DNA of 64,000 nucleotides from Bacteroidaceae bacterium (GCA_900770665.1 CAAGKZ010000077.1:1-64000), one strand, 5' to 3'. Numbered from the stretch's first letter, positions 34,799 to 43,021 are shown. Made by a program: numbers and translations. Notes: generated by a model not told the origin, from the sequence alone.

Positions 34799-36418
34799 TC
34801 AGACAAGAATCTCACCTGTATACTCTACCCAGGTTGTTCCGTTGTAGGTAACTACCGAACCGGCAGTGAACCATAGTTTGCTCTGCCCGTCGACAGTGCG
34901 GTTGACATCGGCTGTGAGTATCACCACATCGTTGATATTCGGCTCCTCGGGCAACGATGCGGCACTTGTCACGTGTGAAGCACCGGGGATGTCGCTCTCG
35001 GCTGCCGAACCGTTCACCCAGATGTGAGAGTAACCCTTGAGGCAGAGACAGTCAATTGTCATCACCACCTCGCGCTTTGCCTCCTCGCCATCGACATTCT
35101 CGGTCTTGGCATCCTCGTTCTTCATGTAGTAGCGCACAAGGCCGTTCTCGTCAATCAAGCCGCCGCAGTGAGCATAGCCAAGAGCATCGAGTGTAGGGTC
35201 GTGAACAAGGTCGATGTCGCCAAAGACGGTGTGAATCTTTGTACACTCGATGCCGAAGACCTTGTCACCGGTGACACTGATATTCTTGTGAAGCGTGAGG
35301 TCAATCTTCTGGATATCGTTAAGCAACTGCTTGCCAAGCAACCAGATGGCACGCTTTGTACAATTGAAGCCGGTGAACTTCACCATCGAGAGGTTGATGA
35401 GATCGGCAAATGTAATCTTTGACGAGAGGTCGTACTGACGCTTGAACTGCCAACGGATACCCTTTGAGAAGTAATCCCACTGATAACCCATTGCGTTGTC
35501 CATGGCCTGCACCTTGAACTTGCCGGGCTGCCCCACCCACGCTGTGCGGCAACTCTCGAGACGGAACTGACGGAGCACAGCCTCGGCAATCTGGGACTCG
35601 TTGAACTGCAGGCGCTTCTTCTGCGCAGCAAAATAGTCACTCACAATGCTGTTGCAGAGCTGCTTCTGCAGGTACATACGCTCGGGCACGGGCACGATGG
35701 TTGATGGAGCGATGAACTTCTGTGTCTCATAAGCAGCCGATGACAACAGGATAATCTCGGTACCTGCAGGGATGCTTGGTACAACACAATAGTCATCACT
35801 TGCATTCACCTTAGGACCGTTGACAGCCATTGCAATAGGAGCCTCGGTGGTGCTGTTCTTGCCCACAAAGAAGAGCATGAGGTCTACACCGGGAAGTTCA
35901 ATCTGGCCGGTCGGGTCGTAACCGTTCACACCCTTACAGATGGCAGTGTAATACTCCTGGAAGATTTTTCTCTCGCCGGTTGTTGAGAAAGGAATCTCGG
36001 CACGTGTTGCCTTGATACCGTTGTACGGAGCGTTGGTGTATGCCTTTGAACGCTTGTCGTCGATGAGATAGTGGTCGACCTCGAACGAAGTCACACGCAC
36101 CTGACGGCGAATCTTGCGCTTGATGGTGTCGATGATACTCTCGTCACTGGCGATACTTACAATCTGGCTGTCAACGTCGGCATCAATGAGTTCGGGCGAG
36201 AGTTCGCTTGCATTGGACACCGTTGTAGCATCGCCTGCACCCTGTGTGGCAAGACCGGCAATACCCCTTGAAGCCTTGGTTGAGCCGGCCGGAACCACCG
36301 AAACGGTAGCAAGCATCATACCGGCTTCGACATTCTCAAAGGCACAAAGTACAACAGACACTAAGGCAACGATCACAAAGAGAGGATTCTCTCTCAAGAA
36401 ACTTAAAATTTTCTTCAT
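34799..36418 (-). CDS. Phage major capsid protein (HK97-fold type, probable)
   Basis: 539 aa. After about 60 residues the body reads like a SU10/HK97-type major head protein, with segments VRVTSFEVDHYLIDDKRS, FIAPSTIVPVPERMYLQKQLC, and a C-terminal KIHTVFGDIDLVHDPTLD that resembles the P-domain strand region of such capsids. A terminal Trp/Gly-rich domain (VVTYNGTTWVEYTGEILV) may be a surface decoration. The N-terminus is odd: a basic start then a hydrophobic stretch (LFVIVALVSVVLCAFE) like a signal anchor. It is preceded by the scaffold-like gene, 40 bp away, the usual phage order. A portal identity was considered and rejected. Confidence 0.7.
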   Translation of the reverse strand: MKKILSFLRENPLFVIVALVSVVLCAFENVEAGMMLATVSVVPAGSTKASRGIAGLATQGAGDATTVSNASELSPELIDADVDSQIVSIASDESIIDTIKRKIRRQVRVTSFEVDHYLIDDKRSKAYTNAPYNGIKATRAEIPFSTTGERKIFQEYYTAICKGVNGYDPTGQIELPGVDLMLFFVGKNSTTEAPIAMAVNGPKVNASDDYCVVPSIPAGTEIILLSSAAYETQKFIAPSTIVPVPERMYLQKQLCNSIVSDYFAAQKKRLQFNESQIAEAVLRQFRLESCRTAWVGQPGKFKVQAMDNAMGYQWDYFSKGIRWQFKRQYDLSSKITFADLINLSMVKFTGFNCTKRAIWLLGKQLLNDIQKIDLTLHKNISVTGDKVFGIECTKIHTVFGDIDLVHDPTLDALGYAHCGGLIDENGLVRYYMKNEDAKTENVDGEEAKREVVMTIDCLCLKGYSHIWVNGSAAESDIPGASHVTSAASLPEEPNINDVVILTADVNRTVDGQSKLWFTAGSVVTYNGTTWVEYTGEILV

Positions 36419-36458
36419 AATTAAAATATTTTGTTGTTAATAAATAAAAGATTTATCG

Positions 36459-37259
36459 TCAAGCATTGAGCGCCTTTTCGATGAGTGAGTTGCGTGGACG
36501 TTTGCGCTCTGTTTCGGGAGCAACGCTGCTCATGCCTTTGGGCAGACCGTCGCCAAAATCCTCTTTCATGCGTCGGATGTTTGAGTTTCGGCCCTTTATA
36601 TCACCGGCAGCAAAGGCATCTTCAACATCCTGATCGTATGTAATGGCATGGTCAAGTGCCGTGCAGACATCATGGGTATACTTTCCGGCCATAATGGGAA
36701 ATATGAGCCTCTCCCAAACATTGTCCATGAAGTCCGATGGGTCATACCCCTTCTCCTTGCAGAATGTTTCAATGACCGGCATGCTTGCCTCCAGGTTTGC
36801 CTCATACTCGCGACGATCATTGGCCAGGCGCATAACCTCGTTCTTACGCTCCTCGTCGGCAAGCATAATCTCCTCGAACTCGGGACTGTCCTCGTCGACA
36901 TTCATGAATCCGCGTCCAAAGTAGCGCGCCACGGCACCGTGCGCACCGCGTTTGCCATCGATTACATCCGCCAGCATCTGCGCAATGCGTGGGTCACGCT
37001 CAAGCATGGTTGCCAGTTTCTCATTCTGTTCACGGTTAAGCACAAGATGACGCATGAGCAAATCCTGCGACAGTTTGTCGTAGAGATTGAACTTGCCACC
37101 GAAAAAAGCACTCAGTTTCTCATTGAAACCATCTAATGCAACTTGCCGTTCGTTCTGCGCCACGGCATTTGCATCGGACATGGCATTTGCAGCACCATTG
37201 TCCGCCACGGGCTCAACAGACAGCTGAGCCCCCATTTTCTCTTTAAAGTTCTGTTCCAT
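36459..37259 (-). CDS. Scaffold-like phage protein
   Basis: 266 aa, highly charged and predicted mostly helical (Glu/Asp/Arg rich), with no membrane or enzyme motifs. It begins MEQNFKEKMGAQLSVEPV, has a disordered Ala/Asn-rich stretch at 20-40, and ends in a basic tail (ETERKRPRNSLIEKALNA). It lies directly upstream of the capsid gene and is the first gene after the minus-strand promoter. Location and composition fit a capsid scaffolding protein, whose basic C-terminus usually contacts the capsid. No family was recognised. Confidence 0.5.
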   Translation of the reverse strand: MEQNFKEKMGAQLSVEPVADNGAANAMSDANAVAQNERQVALDGFNEKLSAFFGGKFNLYDKLSQDLLMRHLVLNREQNEKLATMLERDPRIAQMLADVIDGKRGAHGAVARYFGRGFMNVDEDSPEFEEIMLADEERKNEVMRLANDRREYEANLEASMPVIETFCKEKGYDPSDFMDNVWERLIFPIMAGKYTHDVCTALDHAITYDQDVEDAFAAGDIKGRNSNIRRMKEDFGDGLPKGMSSVAPETERKRPRNSLIEKALNA

Positions 37260-37281
37260 AAGTAAAATTGTTTTTCAACGG

Positions 37282-37325
37282 CAAAGGAACAACCGAAACG
37301 GCAGGAGAAGGTTGCTAAAATGCCA
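37282..37325 (-). promoter_or_regulatory. Module promoter, minus strand (capsid operon)
   Basis: TGGCATTTTAGCAACCT (37325-37309), then TTCCTTTG (37289-37282). The distance from motif start to the -7 box is 36 bp, the same as in the two plus-strand copies. The -7 box has T for A at its second position. Confidence 0.55.
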
Positions 37326-37431
37326 CTTATTGCTAAAAAACAGAGACTTTAAAGAAGCATTGGAATACACCTATTATTAATAGAGAATCAGAAGGCTTTG
37401 GACACCATAGAAAGCCTGTTGATAAATAAAA

Positions 37432-37475
37432 TGTCAAAACCGCAACCTTATTAGTCATTTTTGACTATATTTTTG
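37432..37475 (+). promoter_or_regulatory. Module promoter, plus strand copy 1
   Basis: TGTCAAAACCGCAACCT (37432-37448), with TATTTTTG starting 36 bp after the motif start (37468-37475), 17 bp before the ATG at 37492. The motif covers the -33 region. Confidence 0.7.
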
Positions 37476-37491
37476 TATTCAAAAAAGCAGT

Positions 37492-37899
37492 ATGGAAAGT
37501 AGAATCAATGAAAATGTACGCGAAATTCGCAAGAAAGATGTCCTTAACAGTTTTTTTGAATCGTTGAAAGAGGTACGAAAGAGTAAACCGTATGCAACAC
37601 AGGATGATGTGATAAAGCACGCGGCGAAAATGAAAGCGCCGCGTTTTTATGTGACTTTTGAGAACGCACGCAGGTTCATATCATTGTTGTCGCGCAAGAA
37701 GAAGCTTCCTTTAATAAACAAGAACAAAGTTGCAATGTACAAAGAGATATACCACCGCTACATGAAACGGGTGAAATATAGCAGCAAACGCTATAAGTAT
37801 GTGATACTGGAACAGATTATCGAGGAGCCGGCACCATCGTTCTATCTTGACGAAGAGACGTTCCGAGGAATCGTATACAAGTCACTGCGTGCTCACTGA
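37492..37899 (+). CDS. Unknown small basic protein of the phage-like module
   Basis: 135 aa, strongly basic and helical (SLLSRKKKLPLINKNKVAMYKEIYHRYMKR). I do not recognise it. It is first gene of the plus-strand arm, behind its own copy of the module promoter. A basic helical protein ahead of the terminase could be a DNA-binding small terminase-like or regulatory protein; this is position-based inference only. Confidence 0.6.
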   Translation: MESRINENVREIRKKDVLNSFFESLKEVRKSKPYATQDDVIKHAAKMKAPRFYVTFENARRFISLLSRKKKLPLINKNKVAMYKEIYHRYMKRVKYSSKRYKYVILEQIIEEPAPSFYLDEETFRGIVYKSLRAH

Positions 37900-37911
37900 G
37901 AATAGACAAAG

Positions 37912-37955
37912 TGTCAAAACAGCAACCTGAAAGGATTGACGGCAATGTACATTTG
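37912..37955 (+). promoter_or_regulatory. Module promoter, plus strand copy 2
   Basis: TGTCAAAACAGCAACCT (37912-37928) and TACATTTG (37948-37955), again exactly 36 bp from motif start to -7 box, 21 bp before the ATG at 37977. Confidence 0.7.
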
Positions 37956-37976
37956 CAAAAGAAAAACAGTAAATAA

Positions 37977-38432
37977 ATGGAACCGATAAAAATTGTCATA
38001 ACAAAGGAGAGTGTCTACAGGCATATATTCGCGACAAGCGCACACATGACGCGCTCACGCGAAGCAATGGGAATACCGGCAAGCATTGGAGAGCGCATGC
38101 TCGTGACTGCCGACGAGAAGGAGATGCTTGACCCGCATATAACAAACAGTGTCAACAACGTGTACTGCGATATTGTCCGCTATCACCCGGGCAGCAGTGT
38201 TGAATTTGTACAAGATGAGTTCCAATTCAGCATAAATGCACCATCAAACTATCCTGCGGGCAATGGGAATAGACTGAAAGAGTGCATTGAAAGCTACATA
38301 GCCAACCGCACGTTGCAAAGCTGGTACACAAGCATAAAACCCGACGAAGCAAGTATAGTCGCTGTGTTGGCACAAAATGATGCGGCAACAATAGGGCAAC
38401 TGCTCGTCCAGCGCACTAAACCGACCCTTTGA
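37977..38432 (+). CDS. Unknown small protein of the phage-like module
   Basis: 151 aa (MEPIKIVITKESVYRHIFATSAHMTRSREA...). Mixed alpha/beta with no recognisable motif, signal or membrane segment. It has its own promoter copy. The next gene encodes a protein of similar size and general layout (helical core around residues 90-130), so the two may be structural partners. Function unknown. Confidence 0.6.
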   Translation: MEPIKIVITKESVYRHIFATSAHMTRSREAMGIPASIGERMLVTADEKEMLDPHITNSVNNVYCDIVRYHPGSSVEFVQDEFQFSINAPSNYPAGNGNRLKECIESYIANRTLQSWYTSIKPDEASIVAVLAQNDAATIGQLLVQRTKPTL

Positions 38433-38456
38433 TTTTAAGAAATATTTTGACACACT

Positions 38457-38933
38457 ATGAAAAACATAATTACAATACCGGAAAGCGAGCTGCAACAGCA
38501 GATTAATTTAAGGAATTTCTACATGGGAGAATCGGCCAAACGCAAGGACATGGATGCCGACACCATACAAAGCAGCAAAGACGATGAAGACCTGCTCAGG
38601 ATGTTCATGCACACGGCATGCAACGGGTTGGTCACTGCTGTTGCGCTCCGTTTTCCTTCAATAAGCTACAGAATGGAAGACGGTAACATCATTTTCGAAT
38701 TCGAAACGGCAAATACCGTCAGTAGCCATTTATCGCCAATGCTGCAACGTGTAATACTCGACTGCATTGTCAACGAAGTTATAATGCAGTGGTTGCTGCT
38801 ACGCCGCCCAGATATGGCTCATACATACATATCACTACGTTCAAGCCTGGCCAGCAACGTAATGTTCACATTTGCAAAAATCTACAATTCCAAGAAGATA
38901 AGACGTCGTGCAACAGACCTCGGCGGAATATAA
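38457..38933 (+). CDS. Unknown small protein of the phage-like module
   Basis: 158 aa, beginning MKNIITIPESELQQQINLRNF. A central strand pair (SYRMEDGNIIFEFE) is followed by a long helix (MLQRVILDCIVNEVIMQWLL) and a basic C-terminus (YNSKKIRRRATDL). It is 24 bp behind the previous gene and 14 bp before the terminase, so co-transcribed. It could be a neck or adaptor subunit; no family recognised. Confidence 0.6.
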   Translation: MKNIITIPESELQQQINLRNFYMGESAKRKDMDADTIQSSKDDEDLLRMFMHTACNGLVTAVALRFPSISYRMEDGNIIFEFETANTVSSHLSPMLQRVILDCIVNEVIMQWLLLRRPDMAHTYISLRSSLASNVMFTFAKIYNSKKIRRRATDLGGI

Positions 38934-38947
38934 AAACATTTCCAATC

Positions 38948-40948
38948 ATGAAAAAAGAGGAAATAATTAAAGAAAACAGAAGACGGCTGAAAGAAATTTC
39001 AGCCGTTTATAATCCCATAACCGGCGAAGGTTCCACCTCTGTTCCACGTAGCGAGGTTACAATCAGCGGCTTTCCCATTGAAAAGATGTTCCTGCCCACG
39101 ACAATGACCGATGATGTTTTTGTTCAGCAACTGCAGGAACTTGGTGCCGAAGGCTACCTGCGTGAAATTGAGGGCACCACTCCCGGCAAGCGTGACGTTA
39201 TAAGGTTGTGGCTACGCTTCTGCCTGCTACGCATAAAGCACGACTTTGAGTATTGGGCGCGCACAATGACAACCATTAGCGACAAAGGCAAAGGACGCGA
39301 CACGGCCTTCATCCTCAACCGTCCGCAACGCATATATCTGCAGGCAATGGAGAAACTTCGGCTGCAGAACAAACCCATTGACATCATTCTTTGCAAAGCA
39401 CGACAATGGGGAGGAAGCACTCTTACACAGCTGTACATGCTGTGGATACAGCTTGTACACAAACAGAACTGGAACAGTGTAATCTGCGGCGACATAGAGA
39501 AACAGTCATCCATCGTTGCGGGTATGCTTGCAAAGGTCATAAGCCGCTACCCACAGTGGGCAAGCGGTGGCAAAAGACTCACTACTACCCCATACCAGGG
39601 CGCACAGAAGACACGCGTCATCAGCTACAGCAACAGCCGCTATTCGCTTGGGTCGGCACAGAAGCCCGACTCGCTGCGAAGCGAGGATATAAGCATGGCA
39701 CACCTGACCGAGGTGGGCCTGTGGAAAGCGACACAGGGCAAGAAACCCGAGGACCTGGTACAATCAATATTCGGTTCAATCGCTGCCGGACCTTATACGA
39801 TGAAAGTCATCGAATCCACAGCCAAAGGTGTAGGCAATTACTTTCACCGCACCTGGATTGACGCCACGGAGCACAGAAACAATTTTACACCGGTATTTAT
39901 TCCATGGTTCACCATCGACCTTTACAGCAAGCCGCTAAAGGAGGAAGAGTACCCGGCACTCGTTGATAGCCTCGACGAATATGAACACCATCTTTTTGAG
40001 CTCGGTGCCACTTTGGAAGCTATCGCCTGGTACCGCGACAAACGCCGCGAAATGCCCGATGAATGGCGTCTGTTCTCGGAGTTTCCATCAACAGCCGCCG
40101 AGGCTTTCCAAAGCAGCGGACGCCGCGTATTCCGCATCCCCTACGTGAACAACGCAAGGCGCGACTGCCTGCCGCCAACATTCATCGGCGACATCAAAGA
40201 TGGTTTTGAGAACGGCAAACCTGCAATACTCTTCGAACCACTGGCGCCTGGCGAAAGAGGTGACGAAAACACCCTTAGCGTATGGCTCATGCCCGAGAAG
40301 GAGGATGACCTGCGCGACCGTTACATAGTTGCAGTGGATGTTGGCGGCACAAGCGACAAGGCCGACTATTCCTGCATTCTGGTTGCCGACCGCATGGCAA
40401 TGTTGGAGGGCGGTGTACCCGAAATTGCCGCCTGTTGGCACGGACACATTGAGCATGACAGGTTGGCATGGAAGGCTGTGGAGATTGCGCGTGCCTACAA
40501 CAACGCCCTGCTGGTTATAGAAGCCAATACTCTTGAAACCGAAGGTACCGAGGGTAACAATTTTGAGTACATTCTCAACGAGATTGCCAACAAATACAGC
40601 AACCTCTACTGCCGCACATCGCAGATTGAGATAAAACAAGGGCGCCCACGCCGATGGGGATTCCACACCAACAGTTCTACAAAACCGATGGTGATAAACT
40701 TTCTCATCAAGGCACTCCGCGACGGACTTTACATTGAAAGATGTTTACAGACAACTTACGAGCTCGACCTTTATGAGTTTAAAGAGAACGGCAAGGAGAT
40801 GGGAGCCATTGAAGGCAACCACGACGACCGCGTGATGGCAACAGCAATACTTGTATGGGTGTGCTACAACCACCCGTTGCCACAACGGCAAACAATAATC
40901 CCGACATCAAAAAAACGCACCCGAATCATCAGCGAAGCGAGTATATAA
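38948..40948 (+). CDS. Phage terminase large subunit
   Basis: 666 aa, starting at the ATG at 38948 (MKKEEIIKENRRRLKEISAVYN); the longer frame from 38789 overlaps the previous gene. The ATPase domain has a Walker A-like CKARQWGGST (about residues 149-158) and Walker B-type strand with acidic residue in SMAHLTEVGLW. The RNase H-like nuclease domain starts with YIVAVDVGGTSDKADYS (about 460), has a middle acidic VIEANTLETEGTEGNN, and ends with the conserved GNHDDRVMATAI. All core acidic residues seem present, so packaging and cleavage activity is plausible. A terminator follows directly. Confidence 0.9.
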   Translation: MKKEEIIKENRRRLKEISAVYNPITGEGSTSVPRSEVTISGFPIEKMFLPTTMTDDVFVQQLQELGAEGYLREIEGTTPGKRDVIRLWLRFCLLRIKHDFEYWARTMTTISDKGKGRDTAFILNRPQRIYLQAMEKLRLQNKPIDIILCKARQWGGSTLTQLYMLWIQLVHKQNWNSVICGDIEKQSSIVAGMLAKVISRYPQWASGGKRLTTTPYQGAQKTRVISYSNSRYSLGSAQKPDSLRSEDISMAHLTEVGLWKATQGKKPEDLVQSIFGSIAAGPYTMKVIESTAKGVGNYFHRTWIDATEHRNNFTPVFIPWFTIDLYSKPLKEEEYPALVDSLDEYEHHLFELGATLEAIAWYRDKRREMPDEWRLFSEFPSTAAEAFQSSGRRVFRIPYVNNARRDCLPPTFIGDIKDGFENGKPAILFEPLAPGERGDENTLSVWLMPEKEDDLRDRYIVAVDVGGTSDKADYSCILVADRMAMLEGGVPEIAACWHGHIEHDRLAWKAVEIARAYNNALLVIEANTLETEGTEGNNFEYILNEIANKYSNLYCRTSQIEIKQGRPRRWGFHTNSSTKPMVINFLIKALRDGLYIERCLQTTYELDLYEFKENGKEMGAIEGNHDDRVMATAILVWVCYNHPLPQRQTIIPTSKKRTRIISEASI

Positions 40949-40988
40949 AAAAGCAAAAGCATACCGGCCGGTATGCTTTTGCTTTTTT
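40947..40988. terminator. 42-bp perfect palindromic bidirectional terminator
   Basis: A6-GCAAAAGCATACCGG pairs with CCGGTATGCTTTTGC-T6 with no mismatch. It begins within the terminase stop codon and serves the terminase from the left and the small lipoprotein gene from the right. Confidence 0.85.
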
Positions 40989-41005
40989 ATGATTCGGTAT
41001 ACTTT

Positions 41006-41398
41006 TTACCAATCAAAACCTCCTGAATAGTCATATGCATTCTCGAGTGCTTTCTCGGTATACTCAGTCATCTATTCTGCATATTCGTAAGCTTATTCAA
41101 CAGACTCATCAATTTCCTCGCGCATCTTTTCCTCCACAATTTCAATAACGTATTTTTCAAACTTCTCCTTCTCTTCGTCCGACAAACTGTTATAATAGGC
41201 ATCTACCTCTGCATTCAGTTTTTCCATTGCTTCGTAATCCCCATTTTCAGCGGCATCCAAAGTTGCTTTGTAGAAAGATTCCACCTTTGCTTTTACCGGA
41301 TCTACCTGAGCTGCAGAGCTCTTTTCTTTCTTGCCGCCACATGAAACCATTGCAACGAGACATAGAGCTAATGTCAATGCGCCAAAAGTCTTTTTTAT
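41006..41398 (-). pseudogene. Decayed small acidic lipoprotein gene
   Basis: Reading one frame from 41398 gives (ATA)KKTFGALTLALCLVAMVSCGG, a lipoprotein signal with lipobox ending at the Cys. An acidic helical domain (residues 30-100) follows and ends ESVE, then TAA (41093-41095), AYEYAE, TAG (41072-41074), and MTEYTEKALENAYDYSGGFDW before a final TAA at 41006. The tail keeps the same acidic, aromatic composition, so it was probably coding. Three single changes (ATG to ATA; two Gln codons CAA and CAG to stops) would explain everything. A shortened product from the TTG at 41377 to 41093 is possible but lacks a proper signal-peptide start. Confidence 0.6.
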
Positions 41399-41465
41399 AG
41401 TTATAAGTATTTAAGAGTTCATATTGTTGCAAATGTATAACAAAATTCACATAAACAAATTTAAC

Positions 41466-41501
41466 GAAAAAAATCCATACCCCGGAGAGGATATGGATTT
41501 A
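41466..41501 (-). terminator. Intrinsic terminator of the tamL-mbl-tyrS operon
   Basis: On the minus strand AAATCCATATCC, loop, GGTATGGATTT followed by a T-run. It is separated from the tyrS stop by the inserted element at 41519-41680. Confidence 0.65.
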
Positions 41502-41511
41502 ACAGGAACAG

Positions 41512-41687
41512 TAATATAACGTGAGTTCGATATAAGAATTTATACTAAAATTTAGCGTATTTTGTCATTCCGAACCTTGTGTAAGGAATCTCATTATAAG
41601 CGGATTCAGAGTTCCCTCGTCGCTACGCTCTGTCGGGATGACAGGTTCGCGATTTAATTTAGCTTATTTCGAATTCACGTTAATATA
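41512..41687. mobile_element. MITE-like element with inverted ends and 7-bp flanking duplication
   Basis: Inverted ends ACGTGAGTTCGATATAAG (41519-41536) and CTTATTTCGAATTCACGT (41663-41680) match at 16 of 18 positions. TAATATA flanks both sides (41512-41518 and 41681-41687). The interior holds a TGTCATTCCG...GGGATGACA unit (41563-41643), related to the repeats at 1371 and 13539. No ORF. The flanking duplication is AT-only, so chance is possible. Confidence 0.6.
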
Positions 41688-41689
41688 TA

Positions 41690-42985
41690 TTACTTGACTA
41701 TTATCAGGTAATAGTTCTTCTTTCCCTTCTGAACAAGGATATATTTATCGTTGAGCAGGTTCTCGCAGTTGATAACCTGGTCGAAAGCAGCAAGTTTCTC
41801 TTTATTTACGGAGACTCCGCCGCCCTGAACAAGCTTGCGCATCTCGCCCTTTGAGGCAAAGATAGCTGCAAGATCTGTTGTAAGGTCAACTGCCTTGACA
41901 CCCTCAGCGAGAGCCTCGCGTGACACCTCGAACTGTGGCACACCATCGAACACTGCAAGCAGTGTGTCCTCGTCGAGTGAACGGAGTGCATCGGTAGACG
42001 CATTACCAAAGAGAATGCCCGAAGCCTCAACGGCCTTGTTGTACTCCTCCTCGCCATGCACAAGAACAGTAACCTCCATTGCAAGACGCTTCTGCAGCAG
42101 GCGCAAATGTGGAGCCTGTGCATGCTCGGCAACAAGCGCCTCTATCTCTTCGCGGCAGATAGAGGTGAAAATCTTGATATACTTCTCGGCGTCCTCATCG
42201 CTCACGTTAAGCCAGAACTGATAGAAACGGTAAGGCGATGTATAACGTTTGTCGAGCCAGATGTTACCCTGCTCGGTCTTGCCGAATTTCTTGCCGTCGG
42301 CCTTGGTGATGAGCGGACAGGTAAGAGCAAACACCTCATTGCCCGACATCTTGCGAATCATCTCGGTACCTGTGGTGATGTTACCCCATTGGTCGGCACC
42401 ACCGAGCTGCAACTTACAGCCATGTGTCTCGTTGAGGTGAACATAGTCATAGCCCTGGAGAAGTTGGTAGGTAAACTCGGTGAACGACATACCGTCAGTG
42501 CCGGCCTCGCCCGACAAGCGACGCTTTACTGAATCCTTTGACATCATGTAGTTCACGGTAATCATCTTACCGATGTTGCGGATGAAGTCGAGGAATGTAA
42601 ACTCCTTCATCCAGTCATAGTTGTTCACGAGCACAGCCGCATTCGGTGCATCGCTGTCAAAGTCGAGGAAACGGGCAAGCTGCTTCTTGAGAGCCTCCTG
42701 GTTGTGACGCAACTTCTCCTCGTCAATGAGCACACGCTCCTTTGACTTGCCCGATGGGTCGCCAATCATACCTGTGGCACCACCGATGAGGGCAATAGGC
42801 TTATGACCGCAGAGTTGGAAGTGACGCAGCATCATCACACCTACAAGGTGACCGATGTGCAATGAATCGGCAGTAGGGTCAATGCCCAAGTATGCACTTG
42901 TAAGCTCCTTCTGCAACTGTTCTTCTGTTCCGGGAGTCATGTCCTGTATCATTCCTCTCCATTTTAATTCCTGTACAAAATTCAT
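41690..42985 (-). CDS. tyrS: Tyrosine--tRNA ligase
   Basis: 431 aa class I synthetase charging tRNA-Tyr. HIGH motif in DPTADSLHIGHLVGVMML (about residues 36-53), tyrosine-binding YQLLQGYD and GGADQWGN, and KFGKTEQGN as the KMSKS equivalent (TyrRS of the KFGKT class). An S4 RNA-binding domain closes the protein (residues about 365-431, RKLVQGGGVSVNKEKL). It is third gene of an operon with tamL and the MBL hydrolase (gaps 39 and 36 bp); no separate promoter was seen. Confidence 0.96.
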   Translation of the reverse strand: MNFVQELKWRGMIQDMTPGTEEQLQKELTSAYLGIDPTADSLHIGHLVGVMMLRHFQLCGHKPIALIGGATGMIGDPSGKSKERVLIDEEKLRHNQEALKKQLARFLDFDSDAPNAAVLVNNYDWMKEFTFLDFIRNIGKMITVNYMMSKDSVKRRLSGEAGTDGMSFTEFTYQLLQGYDYVHLNETHGCKLQLGGADQWGNITTGTEMIRKMSGNEVFALTCPLITKADGKKFGKTEQGNIWLDKRYTSPYRFYQFWLNVSDEDAEKYIKIFTSICREEIEALVAEHAQAPHLRLLQKRLAMEVTVLVHGEEEYNKAVEASGILFGNASTDALRSLDEDTLLAVFDGVPQFEVSREALAEGVKAVDLTTDLAAIFASKGEMRKLVQGGGVSVNKEKLAAFDQVINCENLLNDKYILVQKGKKNYYLIIVK

Positions 42986-43021
42986 AATTGTATATTTTTT
43001 ATTATTACTACTCTTCTTTGT

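Larger units (their letters stand above)
29967..40948. mobile_element. Compact phage-like capsid/packaging module
   Basis: About 11 kb. Minus strand, in transcription order: scaffold-like, major capsid, small HeH-like protein, head-tail adaptor-like, holin, spanin-like, tail-hub-like. Plus strand: three small proteins and large terminase. All frames are open. I found no integrase, repressor, replication protein, portal, tape measure, tail fibre or endolysin inside it, and no att-like direct repeats. It is bounded by the perfect hairpin at 29883-29933 and the terminator at 40947-40988. Confidence 0.8.

Noticed and set aside
34799..36418. Portal protein as identity of the 539-aa phage protein
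   Set aside because: The scaffold-like gene lies before it and the C-terminal strands look like a major capsid protein. No portal stem/crown helices are visible.
38789..38947. Upstream extension of the terminase frame
   Set aside because: It overlaps the 158-aa gene in another frame. The ATG at 38948 gives a typical start.
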